Shown: piece after piece, positions 1-9,118 of the stretch
Numbering within the stretch: position 1 is the first letter of the stretch
Layout: the number at the start of each line of letters is the position of its first letter
Origin: an uncultured Bacteroidales bacterium
Lineage (GTDB): Bacteria > Bacteroidota > Bacteroidia > Bacteroidales > F082
Length of the DNA stretch: 64,000 nt
NCBI GenBank assembly: GCA_947303335.1
Contig: CAMYYB010000002.1
Span: forward strand, 36,890-100,889
Reading direction: 5' to 3'
Position numbers and translations under genes: made by a program
The notes under the pieces: model-generated
Told to the model about the DNA's origin: nothing
What the model saw: only the letters and a program-made list of their open reading frames with translations
Database searches by the model: none

Positions 1-58
1 AGTATTATAATAATAAGTTTTTCTTGTCACAAGTTTACGAAGTGTAAATGTCCGAAGT

Positions 59-90
59 GAGTAACTGAGTAACTGAGTAACTGAGTAAGT
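59..90. repeat. 8-bp tandem repeat (GAGTAACT x3 + GAGTAAGT)
   Basis: Direct reading: gagtaact gagtaact gagtaact gagtaagt. Flanked by the inverted pair AATGTCCG (47-54) / CGGACATT (113-120). Confidence 0.9.
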
Positions 91-132
91 TCGACGCAAA
101 ACGCGCCGAAAACGGACATTGTAGAGCCTCGT

Positions 133-198
133 GAGTTTGGTGCCGCCAAACTGGAAGTTCGCCACAAGCAAACTGGGAGTTTGGTGCCGCCGAAATTT
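133..198. repeat. 22-bp-period intergenic repeat (3 units)
   Basis: gagtttggtgccgccaaactgg / aagttcgccacaagcaaactgg / gagtttggtgccgccgaaattt. Units 1 and 3 nearly identical; units 1 and 2 share CAAACTGG ends. Confidence 0.75.
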
Positions 199-305
199 CA
201 ACGAACTTTTAATCCGTTTTTATGAAACCGTATTGTCCAAAAGCCTTGAATACCTGAATTTGCAATGCTCACTAAATTAAGGAGTACACATCAACAAAAA
301 AACAC

Positions 306-313
306 TATCTTTG
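306..313 (+). promoter_or_regulatory. Bacteroidetes-type -7 element TATCTTTG
   Basis: Matches the TAnnTTTG consensus, ~90 bp upstream of the 405 ORF. Confidence 0.5.
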
Positions 314-404
314 CCGGCAAAATCAACAAATATGACAACGGTTTTAAAAAAGGTTTTTCACCGGCAATCTAAGAACACGACATAATTTCAAAATCCCTAT
401 AAAC

Positions 405-599
405 ATGAAAGTTTTCGTCAACGACAATGAAGTGCGCACCTACTACGGTGCAAAGGTAAAATCCGTAGTACTGGCCTACTGCAGCGCCAATCACTTATCC
501 CTTAATCTCAACAGCATTGAAGTGAGAGATGCCTACGGCAATCGGGTCGACCTTGACGGCTCGCTTCGAGCCAATTCAAGAATTTATCTCAAACTCTGA
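405..599 (+). CDS. Small conserved-looking protein, possibly beta-grasp/ubiquitin-like fold
   Basis: 64-aa ORF, 5 bp before the 5'-nucleotidase gene; MKVFVNDNEVRTYYGAKVK...VDLDGSLRANSRIYLKL pattern. Confidence 0.7.
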   Translation: MKVFVNDNEVRTYYGAKVKSVVLAYCSANHLSLNLNSIEVRDAYGNRVDLDGSLRANSRIYLKL

Positions 600-604
600 T
601 CACC

Positions 605-2035
605 ATGAAAAGAACTAACAAACTCACTTTGGTGGCTTGTGCCGTTCTGCTGTTTCTCGCTTCCTGTGAGACCAAGCCGAAAGAACAAAAGATTTACATC
701 GCCACCACCAACGACATGCATGCCAACATCGACAATTTCCCCAAGATGGCTGCCCTCATCGACAGTCTGCGTAACGTTCATCCCAACCTACTGTTATTCA
801 GTGCTGGAGACAACCGTTCGGGCAACCCTATCAACGACCGTTATACCGAGCCTTCAAAGCCTATGTACGAGCTAATGAATGCCGTCGGCTTCGACCTGTC
901 GTGCTTCGGCAATCATGAATGGGACGGAGGCCCACTTGCCTTGCGCAACGTGTTGAATTGGGCCGACTTCCCCTTTGTTTGCGCCAACGTCACCTTCGAC
1001 GACACGCTACAAATGTCCAACGCACATCCCTATGTCACCTTTGAGCGCAACGGACTGAAAATCGGCGTTATCGGCGGCATACAGTTAGGTGAAAACGGTC
1101 AACCCGACTTCCACCCGAAAAACGCTGGCGGATCTCATTTTGTGCCACTCAATGAAGTACTCCAACAATACATTGACGAATTGAACGACTGCAACGCTAT
1201 CTTCCTCCTCTCCCACTGTGGCTATGAAGAAGACCGTGAGACTGCAGCACAATTCCCACAGCTGGCTGCCATCTTCGGCGGACACAGCCACACCCTCGTT
1301 GAAGAGAAACAACTTGTCGACAGCGTGATGATTACCCAAGCTGGTTCCAAGGTTAAGTTCGTAACCCTCAGCACATTCACCTTCGTCAACGGCAAACTCG
1401 TTGACAAAGAGATGCAGCAACTTTCCGTTTTGGATTACCCGAAAAAAGACGAAAAAATCAGTGCTATGGTCAAGCAATACAACAGCGACCCTTATTTCTC
1501 TACCGTCGTCACCTATAACAAGAGTGCCGTTGAAAGCTACGAGTCGTTAGGTTGCCTGATGACCGATGCCGTCCGAGCCACTACAGGTGCTGACCTAGCC
1601 TTCCAAAATCCGGGAGGTGTGCGTTTCGACACCCTCTCTGTGCGCCCCGTCACCATCAAAGATCTCTTCGCCCTCGACCCCTTCGACAATGAAATCATCC
1701 AGTTCACCCTCACAGGAGAAGAAATTATCCGCCTCATGAAGAGTTGCTACATTACTGACGGAGGCCCCATTTACTGCTCTGGCTGTTCCTACAGCTACAC
1801 AGATCAAGACGGCGAAATGACCGACATCAAGGTAACGCTCGCCAATGGCAAACCCTTGGACATGAAGGCCAAATACAGCGTCATGATGAACAGCTATATG
1901 TCGTCAGTATTCGACTACGAGCACGAAGATCCGGGACAATCTATCTTCCGCACATCAAACGACATTATGCTCGAATTTCTATCAAAGAATCCTGAAATTG
2001 ACTACGGTAATGTGGCCCGCGTCATCGAGCAATAA
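605..2035 (+). CDS. Bifunctional metallophosphatase/5'-nucleotidase, lipoprotein
   Basis: Lipobox FLASC; NDMHANIDNFPKMAALID, GNHEWDGG, GGHSHT metallophosphatase motifs; C-terminal 5'-nucleotidase domain (QNPGGVR). Confidence 0.92.
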   Translation: MKRTNKLTLVACAVLLFLASCETKPKEQKIYIATTNDMHANIDNFPKMAALIDSLRNVHPNLLLFSAGDNRSGNPINDRYTEPSKPMYELMNAVGFDLSCFGNHEWDGGPLALRNVLNWADFPFVCANVTFDDTLQMSNAHPYVTFERNGLKIGVIGGIQLGENGQPDFHPKNAGGSHFVPLNEVLQQYIDELNDCNAIFLLSHCGYEEDRETAAQFPQLAAIFGGHSHTLVEEKQLVDSVMITQAGSKVKFVTLSTFTFVNGKLVDKEMQQLSVLDYPKKDEKISAMVKQYNSDPYFSTVVTYNKSAVESYESLGCLMTDAVRATTGADLAFQNPGGVRFDTLSVRPVTIKDLFALDPFDNEIIQFTLTGEEIIRLMKSCYITDGGPIYCSGCSYSYTDQDGEMTDIKVTLANGKPLDMKAKYSVMMNSYMSSVFDYEHEDPGQSIFRTSNDIMLEFLSKNPEIDYGNVARVIEQ

Positions 2036-2110
2036 TTTTGGCACGGTTTTGGTATCGTGAAAGGGTAAGAAACGACAAACTGAAGTCAAACCCCTTAAAC
2101 AAACGCTACC

Positions 2111-3217
2111 ATGAAAGCCAAGAACATCCTGATGACCCTCCTGTTAGTGACGGGAGCCATCGCAGCCAAAGCAGCCGGTTATCCACCCGAACTCGCTTTA
2201 GTGTCACAGCCCGTGATGGCCTACAACGCCAATTCCATCACAATCTACTATGATGTCGAGAACATTGGCGACTACACCTATCGAGGCAGCGTTTGCCTCT
2301 ATCTCTACCCCGACGAAGGCTACAGCTACGCCGAGAAATGGGTAAAAGTACGCCCGGGGCGCATCAAGAGAATCGCCATCGAGATTCCGGCCTACCGTAT
2401 CCGCATGGGACACCCCTTCACCATCATGCCCTACTACGAGATGGGCGACGAGCTGTACAGCTTTACCACCTTTGAATATTTTGAACCTATCACCTTCTTT
2501 TGGGAGGGTCCGCGCACTGAGCGCTGGGTGGTCATCAACATAGGACCCTGCCCGAACTACTACCATCGTCCGGGCAGCTATCGCTACTACTACGACGGTT
2601 TCCGTCCAATGACACCGCCTTCTGGTCACAAGCCACATCCGATGAACCCGATGCACCACACCTACAGCTATCACCACAACAACGGAGGCTATCCTGCCAG
2701 TCACTTCGGAGAAAATCACGGTCCGAAGCCCGGACACGAAGGCGAGACACCCAAGCCTAACGGCGGTGAAGCCCCGAGCGCCACGGTGAGGCCCAAGCCC
2801 AACGGAGGCAGCATGAGCCACGGCCACAGTGGCATAGGTAGTGGCAACAACCCCGCGCCCAACAGCGGTGACAACGCAGGCAGCGGCAGAACGCCCAACA
2901 GCAATAGCAGCCGCTCAACAGGCAATAGCAACGTCAGCCGTCCAACGAGCAACCCCAGCTCAAGCTCCAGTGGTAGCCTCAGTCGCCCAGCCGCAAACAT
3001 CAACAACAGTTCAAGCCGAGTGGGTAGTTCAAACTCAAGCAGCCGTCCTAATGGAACCACCACCAGCAATGGTAGCAACTCAAGCCGAGTGAAAAGCTCA
3101 AGCAGCAGCTCAAGTTCCAACAGCGGAGCCAGAAGCAGTTCAAGTTCGGCCAGAAGTTCAAGCAATTCAAGTTCAACAAGCAGAAGTACAAGTGGCTCAA
3201 GCAGCGGGCGCAGATAA
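2111..3217 (+). CDS. Secreted protein with Tyr/Trp-rich N-terminal domain and long Ser/Asn/Gly-rich tail
   Basis: 368-aa ORF with signal peptide; low-complexity tail (SSSSSSSSNSGARSSSSSARSSS...). Confidence 0.8.
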   Translation: MKAKNILMTLLLVTGAIAAKAAGYPPELALVSQPVMAYNANSITIYYDVENIGDYTYRGSVCLYLYPDEGYSYAEKWVKVRPGRIKRIAIEIPAYRIRMGHPFTIMPYYEMGDELYSFTTFEYFEPITFFWEGPRTERWVVINIGPCPNYYHRPGSYRYYYDGFRPMTPPSGHKPHPMNPMHHTYSYHHNNGGYPASHFGENHGPKPGHEGETPKPNGGEAPSATVRPKPNGGSMSHGHSGIGSGNNPAPNSGDNAGSGRTPNSNSSRSTGNSNVSRPTSNPSSSSSGSLSRPAANINNSSSRVGSSNSSSRPNGTTTSNGSNSSRVKSSSSSSSSNSGARSSSSSARSSSNSSSTSRSTSGSSSGRR

Positions 3218-3230
3218 GAGAATACCGTAA

Positions 3231-4295
3231 TCAAAATCGCGGGGATGACCAAACGGATGTCCCCGTTGCTTTTATTTTAGCAGCCATCTCCAAACCAACA
3301 ATTTCAGAACCCACTGGAGACCAATGAGTGTCATCCAAACGATAGACATCTTGAGTGCCAGATACTATGTAAGGAAGCAATAGTTCTTTGGTGTTTAATA
3401 CAGAATCATTGGAAGGAAAATAATCCAGCAAACAATTACGTCTATGTTTATTGGAGATTAACGGTTCATAGGCATCATACTTGTCGGCGGCAATCATATA
3501 ATACAACGTAATATCATGCTGTTTCGCTATGCGGAAGAGTGAATTCAACGTATTGCGCATCCGTGGAATTTGCTGTTGAACATCGTCAACCATGTTCGCC
3601 TCATCTTCGAAGTAAGAGAACAAAGTTGAAGCATAGCGTTGATGGGTAAAACAAGGCTGAGACAAATTGAAACGATGTGTCGGGCATTCCTTCCCCATTC
3701 TATAACGCATAAAAACCGTAGTCTCTGCAACCCAATCTCTTTTTTTCTTTGCTTGACTTTGGGACATCTCTGTTGTTGGCAGTCCTTCAACATAAGTGCG
3801 AAAGTAATTATCAACAGCAAGAGGTGAAGTCAACCTCATAACCAAATGGCGTTCCACCGATTCAAGAATGACAATACAATGGTCGGGGATAATTTGTTCC
3901 TCAATTAAACTCACAAACAACTGTTCGGGATAAAATCCGCAGTGATAGTTCCGAAAATTAACCAACTGAATGCCTAAATCTTCCGCCATATATCGGCTCC
4001 AACTATTCTCTATATGATTGCTTTTTTGTGTAGATTCCTCTCTATTACTGAAGGAATCTCCTATGACAATTACGCTACCACTATCTATTTCCATTTCTTC
4101 ATGCCAAGGCATAATAAACGTTGAGTCGAAGGGATAGTGTTGGTGTATATTATTTACATAATCCCATCCTATTGGAATTTTCCCTAATGAAGACAAACCA
4201 GATGTGATATTGGGAAATATGGCATATCTATAGACTACGATACATGTGAATAATATCGCAAATGTCGTTAGAAATTTAGGAAGAAACCGTTTCAT
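3231..4295 (-). CDS. AlgX/AlgJ-like SGNH-type acyltransferase partner
   Basis: VIVIGDSFSNREE and DDTHWSPVGSEIVG motifs; end abuts the MBOAT gene start. Confidence 0.75.
   Translation of the reverse strand: MKRFLPKFLTTFAILFTCIVVYRYAIFPNITSGLSSLGKIPIGWDYVNNIHQHYPFDSTFIMPWHEEMEIDSGSVIVIGDSFSNREESTQKSNHIENSWSRYMAEDLGIQLVNFRNYHCGFYPEQLFVSLIEEQIIPDHCIVILESVERHLVMRLTSPLAVDNYFRTYVEGLPTTEMSQSQAKKKRDWVAETTVFMRYRMGKECPTHRFNLSQPCFTHQRYASTLFSYFEDEANMVDDVQQQIPRMRNTLNSLFRIAKQHDITLYYMIAADKYDAYEPLISNKHRRNCLLDYFPSNDSVLNTKELLLPYIVSGTQDVYRLDDTHWSPVGSEIVGLEMAAKIKATGTSVWSSPRF
3240..3270. terminator. Hairpin between convergent genes
   Basis: CGGGGA (3240-3245) / TCCCCG (3260-3265) followed by a T-rich stretch. 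Confidence 0.45.
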
Positions 4296-5746
4296 CAGAA
4301 CTGAAAATAAATAAAAGTTTCCGCTTGATTATAATAAAAGATGATGCAAATAGCTAACGCTGAATAAATAATATATCGAAAACACCAATGGACATTATGC
4401 AACTCCAAACCATGTTGTTTATTACGTTGTATCCATTCCACAACAAGCATCAACACTATCATGCCGAGAATAGGGAACATCTTTGCAGAACCGTTTTGAG
4501 GAATAGATAACAAACTTACATTCAGAATTCCACAATAATACTCCCAAGCCTGTCCAATACTTTCAGCCCTAAAAATAATCCACCCCATCATCACTAAGAC
4601 AAATGTTAGAAACATTCGCCACGCTTCCTTCCACGTGGGAAGGATTCTCCCTTCCGACACTGGGTTTGTGTACTTACGGTTCTTCCCCGTCAGAATCAAA
4701 GGCAGAAAAAGGACTGCATGATAAGTGCCCCATGCCAAATAAGTCCAATTGGCTCCGTGCCACAATCCGCTCACAAGGAAAATGATTATTGTGTTCCTTA
4801 TCAACATTGTTTTCGACACCTTACTTCCTCCCAAAGGAATGTATAAATAGTCTCGAAACCATGTTGTCAATGAAATATGCCACCTACGCCAAAATTCCGC
4901 TATGTCTCTACTAAAGTAAGGGAAGTTGAAATTCCGAATTAACTTAATGCCAAACAGCTTTGCTGTACCGATAGCAATGTCAGAGTAGCCTGAAAAGTCA
5001 CCATAAATTTGGAAGGTAAAAAATATCGCTGCCAACAACAGTGAGCTTCCACTTTGCCCTGTACTAGTCGAGAACACCTGATTGACATACGTCGCGCAGT
5101 TATCAGCAACTACAATCTTTTTGAACAAACCCCACAAAATCTGGCGCATTCCGTCAACGGCGGTGTCATAGTCGAATTCCCTTTTCTTCAGAAACTGTGG
5201 CAACAAATTCGTCGCTCGCTCAATAGGACCGGCTACCAACTGAGGGAAAAACGAAATGAAGGCGAAGAAGGCAACTATGTCTTTTGTAGGCTCAATCTTA
5301 CCTCGACAAACATCAATGGAATAGCTCAAAGCCTGAAAGGTGTAGAACGATATACCTACAGGAAGTATCACTTTCAGCAATAGCCCATCCGCAGAGGCAT
5401 GAAACAGCCGGGCAAACTCCATAACAAAAAAGTCATAGTACTTGAACAGTGCAAGGATACCAAGGTTCAGCACGATGTTAACCCACATCCATGCTTTCGC
5501 CTTTTTCTTCGAATCCACCCTTCCTATTAGTAGTCCACTGCTCCACGAAAACAACGAGGTAAGAGCTATGAGCAACAAGAATTTCCAATTCCACCACCCA
5601 TAGAACACATAACTTGACACCACTATGAAAGCGTTCTGCAACCTTAACTGTTGCCTCGACTTACTGATAAAGCGGTCAAATACAAACCAATAGAGCATGA
5701 ACACTATCGGAAGGAAAAGGGCAAACTGCAAGGAGTTAAAGAGCAT
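4295..5746 (-). CDS. MBOAT family O-acyltransferase (AlgI-like)
   Basis: Multi-TM; FFPQLVAGPIERATNLLPQ, DFSGYSDIAIGTAKLFGI, FWRRWHISLTTWFRDYLYIPLGG, LWHGANWTYLAWG. Confidence 0.95.
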   Translation of the reverse strand: MLFNSLQFALFLPIVFMLYWFVFDRFISKSRQQLRLQNAFIVVSSYVFYGWWNWKFLLLIALTSLFSWSSGLLIGRVDSKKKAKAWMWVNIVLNLGILALFKYYDFFVMEFARLFHASADGLLLKVILPVGISFYTFQALSYSIDVCRGKIEPTKDIVAFFAFISFFPQLVAGPIERATNLLPQFLKKREFDYDTAVDGMRQILWGLFKKIVVADNCATYVNQVFSTSTGQSGSSLLLAAIFFTFQIYGDFSGYSDIAIGTAKLFGIKLIRNFNFPYFSRDIAEFWRRWHISLTTWFRDYLYIPLGGSKVSKTMLIRNTIIIFLVSGLWHGANWTYLAWGTYHAVLFLPLILTGKNRKYTNPVSEGRILPTWKEAWRMFLTFVLVMMGWIIFRAESIGQAWEYYCGILNVSLLSIPQNGSAKMFPILGMIVLMLVVEWIQRNKQHGLELHNVHWCFRYIIYSALAICIIFYYNQAETFIYFQF

Positions 5747-5766
5747 GATGATAGAGTTTGTGTGTG

Positions 5767-5774
5767 CAAAAATA
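5767..5774 (-). promoter_or_regulatory. -7 element TATTTTTG for the MBOAT operon
   Basis: CAAAAATA on + strand just upstream of the 5746 start. Confidence 0.45.
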
Positions 5775-5880
5775 GTAAATTTGAAGCAACCAACAATTAA
5801 AATCTGTTTCCAACTTATTTCGCAATAGGATAATACTCAAAAAAACAATGGCAAAAAGATTGTCACATTTAAAAAAAACA

Positions 5881-5888
5881 TACTTTTG
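5881..5888 (+). promoter_or_regulatory. -7 element TACTTTTG
   Basis: TAnnTTTG consensus with an upstream TTG; precedes the GT2 stub and MATE gene. Confidence 0.55.
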
Positions 5889-5915
5889 CACCGAGTAGAA
5901 AAAAAAGAAGTAGTG

Positions 5916-6059
5916 ATGGTTTCTATTATTATTCCAGTGTATAACACCGAACCTTATATAAAGGCTTGCTTGCAAAGTGTAATGCGACAAACGTATGACA
6001 TTCAAGATGACATTCAACGACACTTAAAGCGAAAAGAGATTACACCCATACCCTATTAA
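5916..6059 (+). pseudogene. Truncated family-2 glycosyltransferase N-terminus (47 codons)
   Basis: MVSIIIPVYNTEPYIKACLQSVMRQTYD is a canonical GT2 N-terminus; then diverges (IQDDIQRHLKRKEITPIPY) and stops. Confidence 0.75.
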
Positions 6060-6062
6060 AGC

Positions 6063-7391
6063 ATGAGAGCGACAAGTATAACCAACCGAGAGATTTGGCG
6101 TATCGCCTATCCCATCATGCTGGGCAACCTTGCCCAGACCATCATCACTTTCACCGACACCGCTTTCCTCGGCCACCTCGGCACCAACGAGCTGAGTGCC
6201 TCCATGATGGCTGGACTGTACTATTTCGTTTTTACCACCTTGGCAATGGGCTTCGCCGTAGGCATCCAGATTTTTATCGCGAGGCGTTACGGCGAAGGCG
6301 AATATAAGCAAATCGGCGTGGTGTTTCAGCACGGAGCGCATTTCGTGTTCGCGCTGGGATTGTTGCTGTTCTGCATCCTCTTCTTTTTCAGTCACCGCTT
6401 GCTGCAAATCATCATCGAGTCCAACAACATCTATGTGGCGGCTAACGAATACTTAAGATACCGACAATTCGGCATCTTCTTCGTTGTGTTCAACTACCTA
6501 TTCCGCTCGTTCTATGTAGGCATCAGCAGTACACAAGTCATTACCTTCTCGACACTCATCATGGCTGTGGTCAACATCTTCTTCGATTGGGCCCTCATCT
6601 TTGGTCATGTAGGACTGCCCGAAATGGGCATAGGAGGTGCGGCCTTGGCCTCACTGTTAGCCGAAATCACAGCGTTCTGCTTCTTTTGGATTTACACCTA
6701 TTTTAAGATACCGCATGAGGAATACGGAATGTTCCGTTGGCACAAAAAAGAGCCACAACTACTGGCCGACCTGCTAAAAGTGGCCTTCCCGAGCATGATA
6801 CAACGCCTGTTTTCGTTTGGTGCCTGGTTTATCTTCTTCGTCATGATTGAAAAGATGGGTGAGACCGCCATAGGCGTGTCGTCAGTGGTCCGTAGCACCT
6901 ATATGATTCTCATCATCCCAGGCATCGCCTTTTCGGCGACGGCCAACACCCTTACGAGCCGCATTATCGGGGAAGGCAAGAGCGACGAAGTGATGTCTTC
7001 CGTATGGAAAGTGGTGAAAAACAGCTTCCTGTGCAGTGCCGTTCTGGTGGTGGTAGTGGCTGTCATCCCGCATTTGGTTTTGCAAATCTACACCGATGAT
7101 GCTACATTGGCGCAGGCAGCCATACCTTCTGTTCACGTGATTTGTGTCGCCACATTATTAGGTGCTTTCTCCATGACCTTTTTTGAGGCTGTCTCAGGCA
7201 CCGGAAACACCACAGCGGCAATGGCTTTAGAGTTCGGCATCCTTATCGCCTATATTGTTTATGTCTTCCTAATGTCAAAGACCTCTACTATCGCTGGCGT
7301 TTGGACAGCCGAGTGGCTCTACAACATCTCCATAGGACTCATCTCACTGCTCTACATTTGGAAAGCCGATTGGCAAAAGAAGAGGATATAG
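6063..7391 (+). CDS. MATE family efflux transporter
   Basis: 442 aa, 12-TM-like; REIWRIAYPIMLGNLAQTIITFTDTAFLGHLGTNELSA. Confidence 0.95.
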   Translation: MRATSITNREIWRIAYPIMLGNLAQTIITFTDTAFLGHLGTNELSASMMAGLYYFVFTTLAMGFAVGIQIFIARRYGEGEYKQIGVVFQHGAHFVFALGLLLFCILFFFSHRLLQIIIESNNIYVAANEYLRYRQFGIFFVVFNYLFRSFYVGISSTQVITFSTLIMAVVNIFFDWALIFGHVGLPEMGIGGAALASLLAEITAFCFFWIYTYFKIPHEEYGMFRWHKKEPQLLADLLKVAFPSMIQRLFSFGAWFIFFVMIEKMGETAIGVSSVVRSTYMILIIPGIAFSATANTLTSRIIGEGKSDEVMSSVWKVVKNSFLCSAVLVVVVAVIPHLVLQIYTDDATLAQAAIPSVHVICVATLLGAFSMTFFEAVSGTGNTTAAMALEFGILIAYIVYVFLMSKTSTIAGVWTAEWLYNISIGLISLLYIWKADWQKKRI

Positions 7392-7411
7392 AGATAACAC
7401 CAGAATGGGTA

Positions 7412-8071
7412 TCAGACTGTCAAGGTGCTGACAATGGTATCCACTAAGTTATAGGCTCCGTCGTAAACATCTTTCAGCGTTGCGTCGAGCATATAAGCCG
7501 GTGTAGTGAAAACCAAATGGGCATTGTCGGCTACAACGTCGCCGTGTTCTGTCTGCACATGACTGGCTCCCATTTTATTCACATTATCCACATCAGGCGT
7601 ACCATCCTTGCCCAGGGTGATGCAAACTTCAGGGATGAGTTTGGCGAACATCACTGGCGAGATACACATTCCACCAATAGGCTTGTGAGCCTGATAAGTA
7701 TCGAGGATGACGCGAGCCACATCGGGCTGTACCTCCATAGAAGCACCTTTGTAAGCATAGTCGCATAGATTCTTGGCTACACCATAGCCCCCGCTGAAGA
7801 GCAAACCGTCATAATCGGCAGCCTTGTATTCCTCGATGGGTAGCACACGCCCGCGGGCGAGACGAGCAGCCTCGACAAGGATATTTCGTTTGGCGTTGCA
7901 CACCTTCTTGTCCGTCAGATGGTCGATGACCTCGGTCTGAGGACGGTTGGGCGCAAAGCACTGGTACTGACATTGATGCTGCTCAAGGGAGAGCAAGAGC
8001 GTGATGGCTTCGTTAATTTCGCTGCCGTCCTTGCGACCGCAGCCTGCTAAAACTACTGCAAATCTTTTCAT
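7412..8071 (-). CDS. elbB: Isoprenoid biosynthesis glyoxalase ElbB (DJ-1/PfpI fold)
   Basis: FAVVLAGCGRKDGSEINEAITLLLSLEQ; ARGRVLPIEEYKAADYDGLLFSGGYGVAKNLCDYA; IGGMCISPVM. Confidence 0.92.
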   Translation of the reverse strand: MKRFAVVLAGCGRKDGSEINEAITLLLSLEQHQCQYQCFAPNRPQTEVIDHLTDKKVCNAKRNILVEAARLARGRVLPIEEYKAADYDGLLFSGGYGVAKNLCDYAYKGASMEVQPDVARVILDTYQAHKPIGGMCISPVMFAKLIPEVCITLGKDGTPDVDNVNKMGASHVQTEHGDVVADNAHLVFTTPAYMLDATLKDVYDGAYNLVDTIVSTLTV

Positions 8072-8083
8072 AATGGATTCGGA

Positions 8084-9118
8084 TTATGATTTTTCAAATG
8101 ATGATTTATTGGGCAAAATACATACAAAAGCTTCCTCAATCTGTTTTGAACAGCCAACAGCATCCTCTGTTGCTCCGCTTTCATTTAAACAAACGTGGAA
8201 ATATTCCTGATTTTTTATTACCTGACATATCCACCCTATATGAGCTGACATGATAGTGAAATGCCTTCCTTGGGTGATGGAACGTATGGGAAAGAAACAT
8301 CCCTTCGCCTGGTTCCATGCACATAGCAACCATTGATTGACTTGGTCATCGGAGCGAAACCTATGACCACAAGAAATATCCATGACATCAGGATGCCTGT
8401 CCCATAACTCTTGCAACGTGGATTTCAAATGAGGCTGAGCCAAGTGGCCGTATAAACCTACCGGGATGGTCTTGTTTGCCCAAAAACAGCGCAAATTCTG
8501 TTGTGTTCTCTTTATCCCAAGTTCCTTGACACTGAACCATTTATCGCGATGCTCCCATATCGACGCACGGGTATCAAAAGAGGTATTCAGCACACAATAG
8601 TCATTAAATAAGAGTCGACTCCAATGGTTATAACCAACTTTGTTGGAGTATCGCAAATCTGTTTCCAACACAGGATTGCCGTTCTTGAAAAAACATTCAG
8701 GTGGAGTGGTTTTGAGCAAAAATGTGTCATCGTTGAAAAACACATACCGTTCAGAAAGCCCTTCAATCCGATGAAAATTCATTTCAATGGTACTCGAATT
8801 ATAAGTTGGGAGGTACTTTATAGGAATGAAGTCGCTGTGGTTGACAATATGAAGTTTGGGGTGTGTCGTGTTCAGCCATGAGGGAATTTGGTTGTCGGTG
8901 ACAAAATGGATCTTGTTTACCCAAGGTGCAAACTGCTCAACACCACGAAACCAAAACCTCAGCAAGCCGTTGTCACGATACCTGCATTCCGCGTTGGCAT
9001 CCGACATCTTTTCTGGAAGAGACTCTGAAGACTCATAAATTGCTTTTGTCGCCAACCATGCAGGATCGCTCCCGTCAACCCAAGGGATAACAAAATCTAT
9101 TTTTTCCATATTTTCCAT
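8084..9118 (-). CDS. Stealth-family capsular polysaccharide phosphotransferase
   Basis: Stealth CR1-CR3-like motifs: IDFVIPWVDGSDPAW, RYRDNGLLRFWFRGVEQFAPWVNKIHFVTDNQIPSWLN, SERYVFFNDDTFLLK. Confidence 0.9.
   Translation of the reverse strand: MENMEKIDFVIPWVDGSDPAWLATKAIYESSESLPEKMSDANAECRYRDNGLLRFWFRGVEQFAPWVNKIHFVTDNQIPSWLNTTHPKLHIVNHSDFIPIKYLPTYNSSTIEMNFHRIEGLSERYVFFNDDTFLLKTTPPECFFKNGNPVLETDLRYSNKVGYNHWSRLLFNDYCVLNTSFDTRASIWEHRDKWFSVKELGIKRTQQNLRCFWANKTIPVGLYGHLAQPHLKSTLQELWDRHPDVMDISCGHRFRSDDQVNQWLLCAWNQAKGCFFPIRSITQGRHFTIMSAHIGWICQVIKNQEYFHVCLNESGATEDAVGCSKQIEEAFVCILPNKSSFEKS

Noticed and set aside
2716-3252. 178-aa Leu/Pro-rich minus-strand ORF
   Set aside because: Antisense of the Ser-rich tail (AGC/TCA read as GCT/TGA-avoiding frame); low-complexity artefact.
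5736-6023. 95-aa minus-strand ORF
   Set aside because: Overlaps the MBOAT promoter region and lies antisense to the GT2 stub; F/Y/H-rich non-coding composition.
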